Assembly: GCF_014647975.1 (NCBI RefSeq)
Contig: NZ_BMQF01000017.1
Span: 143,408 to 207,407 of the forward strand
Origin: Streptomyces fumigatiscleroticus
GTDB taxonomy: Bacteria > Actinomycetota > Actinomycetes > Streptomycetales > Streptomycetaceae
Direction of reading: 5' to 3'
Length of the DNA stretch: 64,000 nucleotides
In this document: piece by piece, positions 1 through 7,949 of the stretch
Position numbering within the stretch: position 1 is the stretch's first letter
How the letters are laid out: each line of letters begins with the position of its first letter
Notes under the pieces: model-generated
Told to the model about the DNA's origin: nothing
The model's input: only the letters and a program-made list of their open reading frames with translations
Database searches by the model: none
Position numbers and translations under genes: made by a program

Positions 1-504
1 ATCGTCGCGGCCACCGTCGTGCTGCGCGACAGCGCCATCCAGCTCCAGGCCTTCGCCGCCCCCAAGCGGGAGGGCATCTGGGGCGAGGTGCGCGAGGAGA
101 TCGCGACCGGCATCACGCAGCAGGGCGGCATCGTCGACGAGGTCGAGGGCCCGCTGGGCTGGGAGCTGCGGGCCCAGGTGCCGGTGCAGCTGCCGGACGG
201 CACGGGCGGCTTCCAGGTCGTACGGTTCGTCGGCGTGGACGGCCCCCGCTGGTTCCTGCGCGGTGTGATCTCGGGCCAGGGAGCGGTGCAGCCGCAGGCC
301 GCCGGCCTGCTGGAGCAGATCTTCCGGGACACGGTCGTGGTCCGCGGCGAGGGTCCGATGGCGCCCCGTGACCCGATCGTCCTCAAGCTGCCGAACGACG
401 CGCAGATGGTGCCCGAGGGCGTCGCACAGGAGGAGGGCGCCTCCCGCTTCTCCGGCGGTATGGGCCAGCTCCAGCGCGGTCCGGAGATCACCGAGGTCCG
501 GTAG
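1..504 (+). CDS. DUF3710 domain-containing protein, 5' end outside window
   Basis: Frame 1 is open from the first base and stops at TAG 502-504, so this is the C-terminal 167 residues of a longer gene. The sequence matches the actinobacterial DUF3710 family (PF12502-type): the segments QLQAFAAPKREGIWGEV, GWELRAQVP and VRFVGVDGPRWFLRG are characteristic. Function is unknown. In streptomycetes this gene normally lies next to dut and just upstream of the OB-fold and DUF3159 genes that also appear here, which supports the call. Here an ABC ATPase and kdpDE lie between them. The protein has no membrane segment. It ends in a variable tail (GGMGQLQRGPEITEVR). Confidence 0.85.
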   Translation: MVAATVVLRDSAIQLQAFAAPKREGIWGEVREEIATGITQQGGIVDEVEGPLGWELRAQVPVQLPDGTGGFQVVRFVGVDGPRWFLRGVISGQGAVQPQAAGLLEQIFRDTVVVRGEGPMAPRDPIVLKLPNDAQMVPEGVAQEEGASRFSGGMGQLQRGPEITEVR

Positions 505-651
505 TACCCGCGAAGAGACAGAACAGGGCCGCCTTCCCCGCTCGCCCGGGGGTTGCGGCCCTTTGTCATGTTCAAAACCGGGATGTCGTCAACCGTTGAA
601 GCACCAGGCCCCCGATGGCCATACTGGCGCCCGGTCCACGGGGGAGGGCGC

Positions 652-1356
652 ATGAGCCGGGCGATCACCGAGACGATGGTGCGCGTCGAGGACGTGCACA
701 AGTCCTACGGCCGTGCGGCCACCGCCGTGCACGCGCTGCGCGGAGTCTGTCTGGAGGTGCGGCGCGGCGAACTCGTCGCCCTCAAGGGGCGCTCCGGCTC
801 CGGCAAGACCACGCTCCTCAACATCGTCGGCGGGCTCGACACCCCCGACCGGGGCCGGGTGGAGGTCGACGGGCTGGACCTCGCGGGGCTGGACGAGGAC
901 GGGCTGCTCGCCCTGCGCCGGGACCGCGTCGGCTTCGTCTTCCAGTCCTTCGGGCTGATCCCGATCCTCACGGCCGCCGAGAACGTGGGCGTGCCCATGC
1001 GGCTGCGCCGGACCGACCCCCGCGCGCGCGAGGAGCGCGTGCAGCTGCTGCTGTCCCTGGTCGGCCTCGCCGACCACGCGGCCCAGCGGCCCGGCGAGCT
1101 CTCCGGCGGCCAGCAGCAGCGCGTCGCCGTGGCCAGGGCCCTGGCCAACGATCCCGCGCTGCTCGTCGCCGACGAGCCGACCGGCCAGCTGGATGCCGAG
1201 ACCGGCCACGCCGTGATGGAGCTGCTGCGGGCGGTGGTCCACGGCGATCACCCCTCGGGGCCCCCGGCCGCGCTGGTCGCCACGCACGACACGACCCTGC
1301 TGGACCTGGCCGACCGGGTGCTGGAGCTGCGCGACGGACGGATCGCCGGGCACTGA
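652..1356 (+). CDS. ABC transporter ATP-binding protein (MacB/LolD-like)
   Basis: Predicted ATPase of an ABC transporter, 234 residues. Walker A (GRSGSGKTT) is at about residues 46-54, the signature LSGGQQQR at about 149, Walker B LLVADEPT at about 170, and the switch-His segment LVATHD near the end. The length and the VHALRGVCLEVRRGELVAL start are typical of MacB/LolD-type ATPases that drive FtsX-like permeases in lipoprotein or peptide export. ATG 652 was chosen because GGGGGAGGG lies just upstream; the frame opens further left but without a ribosome site. No permease gene is adjacent on either side, so the partner must be encoded elsewhere or the gene is an orphan. Family call is secure, substrate unknown. 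Confidence 0.85.
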   Translation: MSRAITETMVRVEDVHKSYGRAATAVHALRGVCLEVRRGELVALKGRSGSGKTTLLNIVGGLDTPDRGRVEVDGLDLAGLDEDGLLALRRDRVGFVFQSFGLIPILTAAENVGVPMRLRRTDPRAREERVQLLLSLVGLADHAAQRPGELSGGQQQRVAVARALANDPALLVADEPTGQLDAETGHAVMELLRAVVHGDHPSGPPAALVATHDTTLLDLADRVLELRDGRIAGH

Positions 1357-1513
1357 GCCGGGCAGCGGAGCGGGCGCCGCGACGGACCCCGGCCGTCCGG
1401 CGCATCAGGGTTGTGTCAAGGACGTCCGGCGCTCCCTCACTCGTCCCTACTGCGGGTCTGTGCGGCCGTAGGGTCGACGCTGCGCGGGGGAACGACCGGA
1501 AGACAATGGGGCC

Positions 1514-4063
1514 ATGGAACGCGGCAAGCTTCGGATCTACCTGGGTGCGGCGCCGGGCGTCGGCAAGACCTACGCGATGCTGTCCGAGGCGCACCGCCGG
1601 ATCGAGCGGGGCACCGACTGTGTGGTCGCCTTCGTCGAGCACCACGGGCGGCCGCGCACCGAGGTGCTGCTGCACGGCCTGGAGCAGATCCCGCGCCGGG
1701 AGCTGGAGCACCGCGGCTGCGTCTTCCCCGAGATGGACGTGGACGCCGTCCTCGCCCGCCGCCCCCGGGTGGCCCTGGTGGACGAGCTGGCCCACACCAA
1801 CGTCCCCGGCTCCCGCAACACCCGCCGCTGGCAGGACGTCGCGGAACTGCTCGAGGCCGGCATCGACGTGATCTCCACCGTCAACATCCAGCATCTGGAG
1901 TCGCTCGGCGACGTGGTCGAGTCGATCACGGGCGTGCGGCAGCGGGAGACCGTGCCGGACGAGCTGGTCCGGCGGGCCGACCAGATAGAGCTGGTCGACA
2001 TGGACCCCGAGGCGCTGCGGCGGCGGATGGCGCACGGCAACATCTACACGCCCGACAAGGTGGACGCGGCCCTGTCGAACTACTTCCGGCCCGGCAATCT
2101 CACCGCGCTGCGGGAGCTGGCGCTGCTGTGGGTGGCCGACCGGGTCGACGCCTATCTCCAGCAGTACCGCAGCGACCACCGGGTGTCGCGGATCTGGGGC
2201 TCCCGCGAGCGGATCGTGGTCGGCCTCACCGGCGGCCCCGAGGGCCGTACGCTGATCCGCCGCGCCGCGCGGCTGGCCGAGAAGGGCGCCGGCGGCGAGG
2301 TCCTGGCCGTCTACATCGCCCGCAGCGACGGACTGACCTCCGCCTCGCCCAAGGAGCTGGCGGTGCAGCGGACCCTGGTGGAGGACCTGGGCGGCACCTT
2401 CCACCATGTCGTCGGCGACGACATACCGGCGGCCCTGCTGGACTTCGCGCGCGGCGTCAACGCCACCCAGATCGTCCTCGGCTCCTCGCGCCGCAAGGCC
2501 TGGCAGTACGTCTTCGGCCCCGGCGTCGGCGCCACCGTCGCCCGGGAGTCGGGCCCCGACCTGGACGTGCACATCGTGACCCACGAGGAGGCCGCGAAGG
2601 GGCGGGGGCTGCCGGTGGCGCGCGGGGCACGGCTGGGCCGGACCAGGATCGTCTGGGGCTGGCTCGTCGCCGTCGCGGGCCCGGTCCTCCTCGCCCTGCT
2701 GCTCAACGGCGCCCTGCCGGATCTGGGCCTGGCCAACGACATGCTGCTGTTCCTGACGCTGACGGTGGCGGCGGCCCTGCTCGGCGGCCTGCTGCCGGCC
2801 CTCGCCTCGGCCGCCTGCGGGTCGTTCCTGCTGAACTACTTCTACACGCCGCCCCTGCACCGGCTGACCATCGCCGACCCCAGGAACATCGTGGCCCTGG
2901 CGATATTCGTGGGCGTGGCCGTCTCCGTGGCCTCGGTCGTCGACCTGGCGGCCCGCCGCACCCACCAGGCGGCCCGGCTGCGCGCCGAGTCGGAGATCCT
3001 CTCCTTCCTCGCCGGCAACGTGCTGCGCGGCGAGACCGGCCTGGAGGAGCTGCTGGAGCGGGTCCGCGAGACCTTCGGCATGGAGTCGGCCGCCCTGCTG
3101 GAACGGGAGAGCGACGTGGCGCCCTGGAGCTGCGCCGGCCGGGCGGGCAACGGACCGCCGGTGGACCGGCCGGAGGACGCGGACGTCGACATGCCGGTCG
3201 GCGACCGCATGGCGCTGGCGCTGACCGGCCGTGTGCTGCCCGCCGAGGACCGCCGGGTGCTGGCCGCGTTCGCCGCCCAGGCCGCCGTCGTACTGGACCG
3301 CCGGCGTCTGAAGGAGGAGGCCGACCGGGCCCGGGCGCTCGCCGAGGGCAACCGCATCCGCACCGCCCTGCTCGCCGCCGTCAGCCACGACCTGCGCACC
3401 CCGCTGGCCGGGATCAAGGCGGCGGTCTCCGGGCTGCGCTCCGAGGACATCGCCTGGTCCGAGGAGGACCGGGCGGAGCTGCTGGCGGGCATCGAGGACG
3501 GCGCCGACCGCCTCGACCACCTGGTGGGCAACCTGCTCGACATGTCCCGGCTCCAGACCGGTACGGTCACCCCGCTGATCCGCGAGATCGACGTGGACGA
3601 GGTGGTGCCGATGGCGCTCGGCGGGGTGCCCGAGGACAGCGTGGAGCTGGACGTGCCGGAGACGCTGCCCATGGTGGCCGTGGACCCCGGCCTGCTGGAG
3701 CGGACCGTCGCCAACGTGGTGGAGAACGCCGTCAAGTACAGCCCGCCCGGCACCCCCGTCCTGGTCGCCGCCAGCGCCCTCGCCGACCGGGTGGAGGTGC
3801 GGGTCGTGGACCGCGGACCGGGCGTCCCCGACGTGGCGAAGGACCGTATCTTCGAACCCTTCCAGCGCTACGGGGACGCGCCGCGCGGTGCCGGGGTCGG
3901 CCTCGGCCTCGCGGTCGCCCGCGGCTTCGCCGAGGCCATGGGCGGCACCCTGGCCGCCGAGGACACACCCGGCGGCGGCCTCACCATGGTCCTCACCCTG
4001 CGCGCGGCCGGACCGCGTGCCGTGCTCCCCGCTCCCGTACGACCCGAAAGGCAGATCTCATGA
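1514..4063 (+). CDS. kdpD: Sensor histidine kinase KdpD
   Basis: Membrane sensor kinase for K+ limitation or turgor, partner of KdpE, 849 residues. The N-terminal KdpD domain starts with the P-loop GAAPGVGKT (residues 11-19). A USP-like domain follows at about 235-360, then closely spaced membrane helices at about 380-480 (LLALLLNGALPDLGLAND onward), a GAF-like region, the HisKA box SHDLRTPLAG with H625, and an HATPase with the N box NVVENAVKY and glycine boxes. Length equals the family norm. The stop overlaps the kdpE start by 4 nt (ATGA), indicating translational coupling. kdpFABC is not in this window, so the regulon lies elsewhere or the pair controls other K+ genes such as the TrkA/KimA genes nearby. 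Confidence 0.95.
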   Translation: MERGKLRIYLGAAPGVGKTYAMLSEAHRRIERGTDCVVAFVEHHGRPRTEVLLHGLEQIPRRELEHRGCVFPEMDVDAVLARRPRVALVDELAHTNVPGSRNTRRWQDVAELLEAGIDVISTVNIQHLESLGDVVESITGVRQRETVPDELVRRADQIELVDMDPEALRRRMAHGNIYTPDKVDAALSNYFRPGNLTALRELALLWVADRVDAYLQQYRSDHRVSRIWGSRERIVVGLTGGPEGRTLIRRAARLAEKGAGGEVLAVYIARSDGLTSASPKELAVQRTLVEDLGGTFHHVVGDDIPAALLDFARGVNATQIVLGSSRRKAWQYVFGPGVGATVARESGPDLDVHIVTHEEAAKGRGLPVARGARLGRTRIVWGWLVAVAGPVLLALLLNGALPDLGLANDMLLFLTLTVAAALLGGLLPALASAACGSFLLNYFYTPPLHRLTIADPRNIVALAIFVGVAVSVASVVDLAARRTHQAARLRAESEILSFLAGNVLRGETGLEELLERVRETFGMESAALLERESDVAPWSCAGRAGNGPPVDRPEDADVDMPVGDRMALALTGRVLPAEDRRVLAAFAAQAAVVLDRRRLKEEADRARALAEGNRIRTALLAAVSHDLRTPLAGIKAAVSGLRSEDIAWSEEDRAELLAGIEDGADRLDHLVGNLLDMSRLQTGTVTPLIREIDVDEVVPMALGGVPEDSVELDVPETLPMVAVDPGLLERTVANVVENAVKYSPPGTPVLVAASALADRVEVRVVDRGPGVPDVAKDRIFEPFQRYGDAPRGAGVGLGLAVARGFAEAMGGTLAAEDTPGGGLTMVLTLRAAGPRAVLPAPVRPERQIS

Positions 4064-4743
4064 CCCGGGTGCTCGTGATCGACGACGAGCCGCAGATCGT
4101 GCGCGCCCTCGTGATCAACCTCAAGGCGCGCAAGTACGAGGTCGACGCCGCCCACGACGGCGCCACCGCACTGGAACTCGCCGCAGCCCGCCACCCCGAC
4201 GTGGTCGTCCTCGACCTGGGACTGCCCGACATGGACGGCGTAGAGGTGATCAAGGGGCTGCGCGGCTGGACCCGGGTGCCGATCCTGGTCCTGTCCGCCC
4301 GGCACTCCTCCGACGAGAAGGTCCAGGCGCTGGACGCGGGCGCCGACGACTACGTCACCAAGCCCTTCGGCATGGACGAGCTGCTGGCCCGGCTGAGGGC
4401 CGCCGTGCGCCGGGCCGAGCCGGTCCGCGAGGGCGAGGAGGAGGTGGTCGTGGAGACCGAGGAGTTCACCGTCGACCTGGCGGCGAAGAAGGTGAACCGG
4501 TCGGGCCGGGACGTACGGCTGACGCCCACGGAGTGGCATCTGCTGGAGGTGCTGGTCCGCAACACGGGCCGCCTGGTCGGCCAGAAGCAGCTGCTGCGCG
4601 AGGTGTGGGGGCCGTCGTACGGCACGGAGACGAACTACCTGCGGGTCTACATGGCCCAGCTGCGCCGCAAGCTGGAGGCGGACCCCTCGCACCCCCGGCA
4701 CTTCATCACCGAGCCGGGGATGGGGTACCGCTTCGAGAAGTGA
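4060..4743 (+). CDS. kdpE: Response regulator KdpE (OmpR family)
   Basis: DNA-binding response regulator paired with KdpD, 227 residues. The receiver domain has acidic pocket residues DDE (8-10), phospho-acceptor D52 in VVVLDLGLPDMDG, and conserved K101 in VTKPF. The C-terminal winged-helix Trans_reg_C domain carries RLTPTEWHLLEVL, VWGPSYGTETNYLRVY and GMGYRFEK, close to KdpE of other bacteria. The ATG overlaps the kdpD stop, so expression is coupled. In known systems phosphorylated KdpE activates kdpFABC under K+ limitation. The intact phosphorylation and DNA-binding residues imply a functional regulator. Confidence 0.95.
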   Translation: MTRVLVIDDEPQIVRALVINLKARKYEVDAAHDGATALELAAARHPDVVVLDLGLPDMDGVEVIKGLRGWTRVPILVLSARHSSDEKVQALDAGADDYVTKPFGMDELLARLRAAVRRAEPVREGEEEVVVETEEFTVDLAAKKVNRSGRDVRLTPTEWHLLEVLVRNTGRLVGQKQLLREVWGPSYGTETNYLRVYMAQLRRKLEADPSHPRHFITEPGMGYRFEK

Positions 4744-4793
4744 GCCCCGCGGCGGCCGGGACCGGCGGGTACGTCGTTGCCGGGGCACCCCGG

Positions 4794-4799
4794 TACGCT
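4794..4799 (+). promoter_or_regulatory. Candidate -10 element (TACGCT) for a leaderless transcript of the OB-fold gene
   Basis: TACGCT fits the actinomycete -10 pattern TAnnnT and lies 7 nt before ATG 4806, which has no Shine-Dalgarno sequence. Transcription would therefore start at or next to the A of the start codon, giving a leaderless mRNA. No convincing -35 hexamer was found, so confidence is low. Confidence 0.35.
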
Positions 4800-4805
4800 T
4801 CAGAT

Positions 4806-5204
4806 ATGAGTGCTGTTCCTCGTCCCGACAAGCCGGTGAGCCGGTTCCGGCGCATGTTCGACCGGCTCTCCTCCTCGCGGGAGGACCTGGAGTCGGAGGA
4901 GCTGCGGGAGGACACCGAGACCGCCGGCTGCACCCGGATCGACGACTGCCGGGACCGGCAGATCGTCACGGTTACTGGTACCTTGCGCACGGTCACTCTG
5001 CGGCCGCGCGCCGGAGTCCCCGCCCTGGAGGCCGAGCTGTTCGACGGCTCCGCCGCCCTGGACGTGGTGTGGCTCGGCAGGCGCTCCATCGTGGGCATAG
5101 AACCGGGGCGCAAGCTGATCGCATCGGGGCGGATCTCCATGAGCCGGGGCCGCCGGGTGCTGTTCAATCCGAAGTACGAACTGAGACCCCTCGGACGGGA
5201 GTAG
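4806..5204 (+). CDS. OB-fold nucleic acid-binding domain protein
   Basis: Small soluble protein (132 residues) of the actinobacterial OB-fold family that normally follows the DUF3710 gene. The OB core is visible as QIVTVTGTLRTVTLRP, VPALEAELFDGSAALDVVWLGRR, IEPGRKLIASGRIS and GRRVLFNPKYEL, i.e. five strands with the usual loop between strands 3 and 4. The N-terminal 45 residues are charged and include RFRRMFDRLSSSREDLESEEL. Nucleic-acid binding is a family inference; no catalytic residues are apparent. ATG 4806 is chosen over the longer upstream frame because it matches the family start and a -10 element is placed for leaderless initiation. It is followed after 3 nt by the DUF3159 gene. Confidence 0.85.
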   Translation: MSAVPRPDKPVSRFRRMFDRLSSSREDLESEELREDTETAGCTRIDDCRDRQIVTVTGTLRTVTLRPRAGVPALEAELFDGSAALDVVWLGRRSIVGIEPGRKLIASGRISMSRGRRVLFNPKYELRPLGRE

Positions 5205-5207
5205 CCG

Positions 5208-5984
5208 GTGACGTCCCTCGACAAGCCGACCGGGAACACGGAAGCGACCGGGAACACGGAAGCGGACGACGCCCGGGCGGTGACGGAGGCCGCCCTGTTC
5301 GAGGCGTTCGGCGGTGTGCGGGGCATGGTCGAGACGGTGCTGCCGGGCCTGCTCTTCGTCACCATCTACACGATCAACAAGGATCTGCATCTGTCGGCGA
5401 TCGCGGCGCTGGCCGTGTCGCTGCTGCTGGTCGTGGTCCGGCTGGCGATGCGGGACACCGTCAAGCACGCCTTCAGCGGGGTGTTCGGCGTCGCCTTCGG
5501 CGTGGTCTTCGCGATGATGACCGGCAACGCCAAGGACTTCTACCTCCCCGGCATGCTCTACACCCTGGGCCTGGCGCTGGCGTACATCGTCACGACGCTG
5601 GCCGGTGTGCCGCTGATCGGCCTGATCCTCGGCCCGGTCTTCAAGGAGAACCTCTCCTGGCGCACCCGCAACCCCGGCCGCAAGAAGGCGTACGCCAGGG
5701 CCAGCTGGGCCTGGGGCCTGATCCTGCTGGCCAAGTGCGCGATCCTCTTCCCGCTGTACTGGTGGGCGGACACCACGCAGCTGGGCTGGGTGCTGGTCGC
5801 CCTGAAGATCCCGCCGTTCCTGCTGGCCGTCTGGCTGACCTGGGTGTTCCTGGCGAAGGCGCCCGCCCCCATCGACGTGTTCGCCGAGATGGAGGCCGAG
5901 GAGCGCGCCGAGAAGGAGCGCAAGGCGGCCCTGGCGGGGGAGAGCGGCGAGCCGACGGCGGGCCGTCACCGCCGCGAGGACTGA
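5208..5984 (+). CDS. DUF3159 integral membrane protein
   Basis: GTG-initiated protein of 258 residues, 3 nt after the OB-fold gene and presumably co-transcribed. The DUF3159 family hallmarks are present: LFEAFGGVRGMVETVLPGLLFV at the first helix, the FGVAFGVVFAMMTGNAKDFYLPG region, and FKENLSWRTRNPGRKKAYA. About six hydrophobic helices span residues 45-220, followed by a charged C-terminal tail. Close to the N terminus the peptide GNTEAT/GNTEAD is a direct duplication of 18 nt. Function is unknown; the fold resembles small transporters or channels. Its repeated neighbourhood with TrkA genes suggests, only by association, an ion-related role. Confidence 0.85.
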   Translation: MTSLDKPTGNTEATGNTEADDARAVTEAALFEAFGGVRGMVETVLPGLLFVTIYTINKDLHLSAIAALAVSLLLVVVRLAMRDTVKHAFSGVFGVAFGVVFAMMTGNAKDFYLPGMLYTLGLALAYIVTTLAGVPLIGLILGPVFKENLSWRTRNPGRKKAYARASWAWGLILLAKCAILFPLYWWADTTQLGWVLVALKIPPFLLAVWLTWVFLAKAPAPIDVFAEMEAEERAEKERKAALAGESGEPTAGRHRRED

Positions 5985-6014
5985 GCGCTCCGCGGCCGAG
6001 ACGAGCGCACGGAC

Positions 6015-6054
6015 ACGAGTGGGGCGCCCGGAGAAATCCGGGCGCCCCACTCGT
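6015..6054. terminator. Strong bidirectional hairpin terminator
   Basis: A perfect 17-bp stem (6015-6031 with 6038-6054, core GTGGGGCGCCCGG) with the loop AGAAAT lies between the convergent DUF3159 (+) and trkA (-) genes. Its position and symmetry indicate termination for both strands. Confidence 0.85.
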
Positions 6055-6090
6055 CCTGCGCGCGGCGGCCTGCCGTTCCCGCGCGGCGGC

Positions 6091-6768
6091 CTACCGTGCC
6101 GCGTCGTCGCGGCGGACCGACAGCAGTTCCTCCAGCTGCTCCTCACGGGCCTGGGCGGCCACGAAGAGCAGCTCGTCACCGGCCTCCAGGGAGTCCTCCT
6201 GGGACGGGGTCAGCACGCGGGTGCCGCGGATGATGGTCACCAGCGAGGTGTCCTCCGGCCACTCCACATCGCCGACCTGCGTGCCGGCCAGGGCCGACTC
6301 CTCCGGCAGGGTCAGCTCGACGAGGTTGGCGTCGCCGTGGCTGAAGCGCAGCAGCCGGACCAGGTCGCCGACGCTCACCGCCTCCTCGACCAGGGCGGAC
6401 ATCAGACGGGGCGTGGAGACGGCCACGTCCACGCCCCAGGCCTCGTTGAACAGCCACTCGTTCTTGGGGTTGTTGACCCGGGCGACGACGCGCGGAACCC
6501 CGTACTCCGTCTTGGCCAGCAGGGAGACGACCAGGTTGACCTTGTCGTCGCCCGTCGCGGCGATCACCACGTTGCAGCGCTGGAGCGCGGCCTCGTCCAG
6601 GGACGTGATCTCGCAGGCGTCGGCGAGCAGCCACTCCGCCTGCGGGACCCGCTCCACCGAGATGGCGGTCGGCGCCTTGTCGATCAGCAGGACCTCGTGG
6701 CCGTTCTCCAGCAGCTCGCCCGCGATCGAGCGGCCGACCGCGCCGGCTCCGGCAATGGCGACCCTCAT
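6091..6768 (-). CDS. TrkA-family potassium channel regulator (RCK), second copy
   Basis: Cytoplasmic K+ uptake regulator, 225 residues. The N-terminal RCK_N Rossmann domain has AIAGAGAVGRSIAGELL followed by the acidic strand end LLIDK, plus VVARVNNPKNEWLF. The C-terminal RCK_C domain includes VELTLPEESALAGTQVG and AGDELLFVAA. ATG 6768 matches the family start; the upstream open frame belongs to the overlapping trkA. Its start and the stop of the upstream trkA share one base (TGATG), so the two are translationally coupled. Such tandem RCK proteins gate Trk/Ktr channels in response to nucleotide or c-di-AMP. No TrkH/KtrB pore gene is adjacent; the nearest transporter is the divergent KimA-like gene. 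Confidence 0.9.
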   Translation of the reverse strand: MRVAIAGAGAVGRSIAGELLENGHEVLLIDKAPTAISVERVPQAEWLLADACEITSLDEAALQRCNVVIAATGDDKVNLVVSLLAKTEYGVPRVVARVNNPKNEWLFNEAWGVDVAVSTPRLMSALVEEAVSVGDLVRLLRFSHGDANLVELTLPEESALAGTQVGDVEWPEDTSLVTIIRGTRVLTPSQEDSLEAGDELLFVAAQAREEQLEELLSVRRDDAAR

Positions 6769-7439
6769 CAGTGACCGCCCTCCTCTTCGGGGCCGCCCGC
6801 GAAGGCCGCCTCGACCTTGTCGACCTCGTCCGTGCGCATCATCACGTGCACCAGGTCGCCCTCCTGCAACACCGTCTGGGAGGTCGGCAGGATCGCCTCG
6901 CCGAGCCGGGTGAGGAACGCCACCCGCACTCCGGTCTCCTCCTGGAGCCGGCTGATCTTGTGGCCCACCCAGGCGGTCGAGGCGTGCACCTCGGCGAGCT
7001 GGACCCCGCCGGTGGGGTCGCGCCACAGCGGCTCGGCGCCCGACGGGAGCAGACGGCGCAGCATCTGGTCGGCCGTCCAGCGGACGGTGGCCACGGTGGG
7101 GATGCCCAGGCGCTGGTAGACCTCGGCGCGACGGGGGTCGTAGATGCGGGCGGCGACGTTCTCGATGCCGAACATCTCGCGGGCCACACGGGCCGCGATG
7201 ATGTTGGAGTTGTCGCCGCTGGAGACGGCGGCGAAGGCGCCGGCCTCCTCGATGCCCGCCTCGCGCAGGGTGTCCTGGTCGAAGCCGACCCCGGTGACCC
7301 GGCGGCCGCCGAACGAGGAACCCAGGCGACGGAAGGCGGTGGGGTCCTGGTCGACCACGGCGACCGTGTGCCCCTGCTGCTCCAGGGTCAGGGCGAGGGC
7401 GGAACCGACCCGCCCGCAGCCCATGATGACGATATGCAT
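6768..7439 (-). CDS. TrkA-family potassium channel regulator (RCK), first copy
   Basis: First gene of a two-gene minus-strand operon, 223 residues. The dinucleotide-binding start HIVIMGCGRVGSALALTL with VAVVDQD, then VSSGDNSNIIAARVARE and ARIYDPRRAEVY, form RCK_N. WVGHKISRLQEETGVRVAFL and LQEGDLVHVMMRTDEVDKV form RCK_C. It is clearly paralogous to the following gene but diverged. ATG 7439 is the only sensible start. In Streptomyces the pair lies divergent to an APC/KimA-type transporter, as here, supporting a shared role in K+ homeostasis. Ligand specificity cannot be read from sequence. Confidence 0.9.
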   Translation of the reverse strand: MHIVIMGCGRVGSALALTLEQQGHTVAVVDQDPTAFRRLGSSFGGRRVTGVGFDQDTLREAGIEEAGAFAAVSSGDNSNIIAARVAREMFGIENVAARIYDPRRAEVYQRLGIPTVATVRWTADQMLRRLLPSGAEPLWRDPTGGVQLAEVHASTAWVGHKISRLQEETGVRVAFLTRLGEAILPTSQTVLQEGDLVHVMMRTDEVDKVEAAFAGGPEEEGGH

Positions 7440-7680
7440 CGCGTTACACCGCGCTTCCTGCCGACCCTCTGACCGTCGTGGATGTCGTACTCATGTCTCT
7501 CTTTCGGCTCGCCCGGCAACACGTCACGGCCCGTGCTCGGGCCGCCAGGCAACATCATGCCGGTGCACACCGCCGGTGGTCCCCTCCGGGGCCCGGGGTG
7601 CCGTGTCCGAACGCCTGTGTCCAACGTAACGGCAAGCCCGCGAGGGCCGGCGGGGGCGGTGCGAGGCCTTCCCGGGCCGT

Positions 7681-7770
7681 TCAGCGGCGGCCGATGCTGC
7701 GGATGCTGGCGAGAGTCAGGAATCCGAGGCCGACGAGTGCGGCGGCACCGCCGATCAGCTCTGCGGTCAC
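7681..7770 (-). CDS. 29-residue single-pass membrane microprotein
   Basis: A very short gene starting at GTG 7770 with a near-perfect Shine-Dalgarno AAGGAGG 7 nt upstream. The product is a short N terminus, one hydrophobic helix (LIGGAAALVGLGFLTLAS) and a basic tail IRSIGRR. An ATG further upstream (7815) is in frame and would give 44 residues, but it lacks such a ribosome site. It lies alone between trkA and the divergent kimA-like gene. Size and topology resemble KdpF-type small subunits or other regulators of K+ transporters, but that is an inference from position only. Function unknown. Confidence 0.6.
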   Translation of the reverse strand: MTAELIGGAAALVGLGFLTLASIRSIGRR

Positions 7771-7935
7771 GGGCGTGCCTCCTTGGACGGCAGGCAATGG
7801 GCGGGCTTTTGTCATATAGGCATGGAAGCACCGCCGCCTTCGGAATCCGCAGCCGTTCCGCCCCGCGTTTTCACCCGGAGAGCAGACGGCAACCCGATGT
7901 GGGGTGGTGGGTGGGCGACCCCCCGTTCGACCGCT

Positions 7936-7941
7936 TACGAT
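7936..7941 (+). promoter_or_regulatory. Candidate -10 element (TACGAT) giving a leaderless kimA-like transcript
   Basis: TACGAT lies 8 nt before GTG 7950. No purine-rich ribosome site precedes that GTG, so a leaderless message is likely. No clear -35 was seen. Confidence 0.35.
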
Positions 7942-7949
7942 CCTCTCTT

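Noticed and set aside
7440..7949. ydaO-type c-di-AMP riboswitch upstream of the KimA-like gene
   Set aside because: No recognisable conserved riboswitch core was seen, and a leaderless start leaves no leader for it; a covariance-model search would decide.
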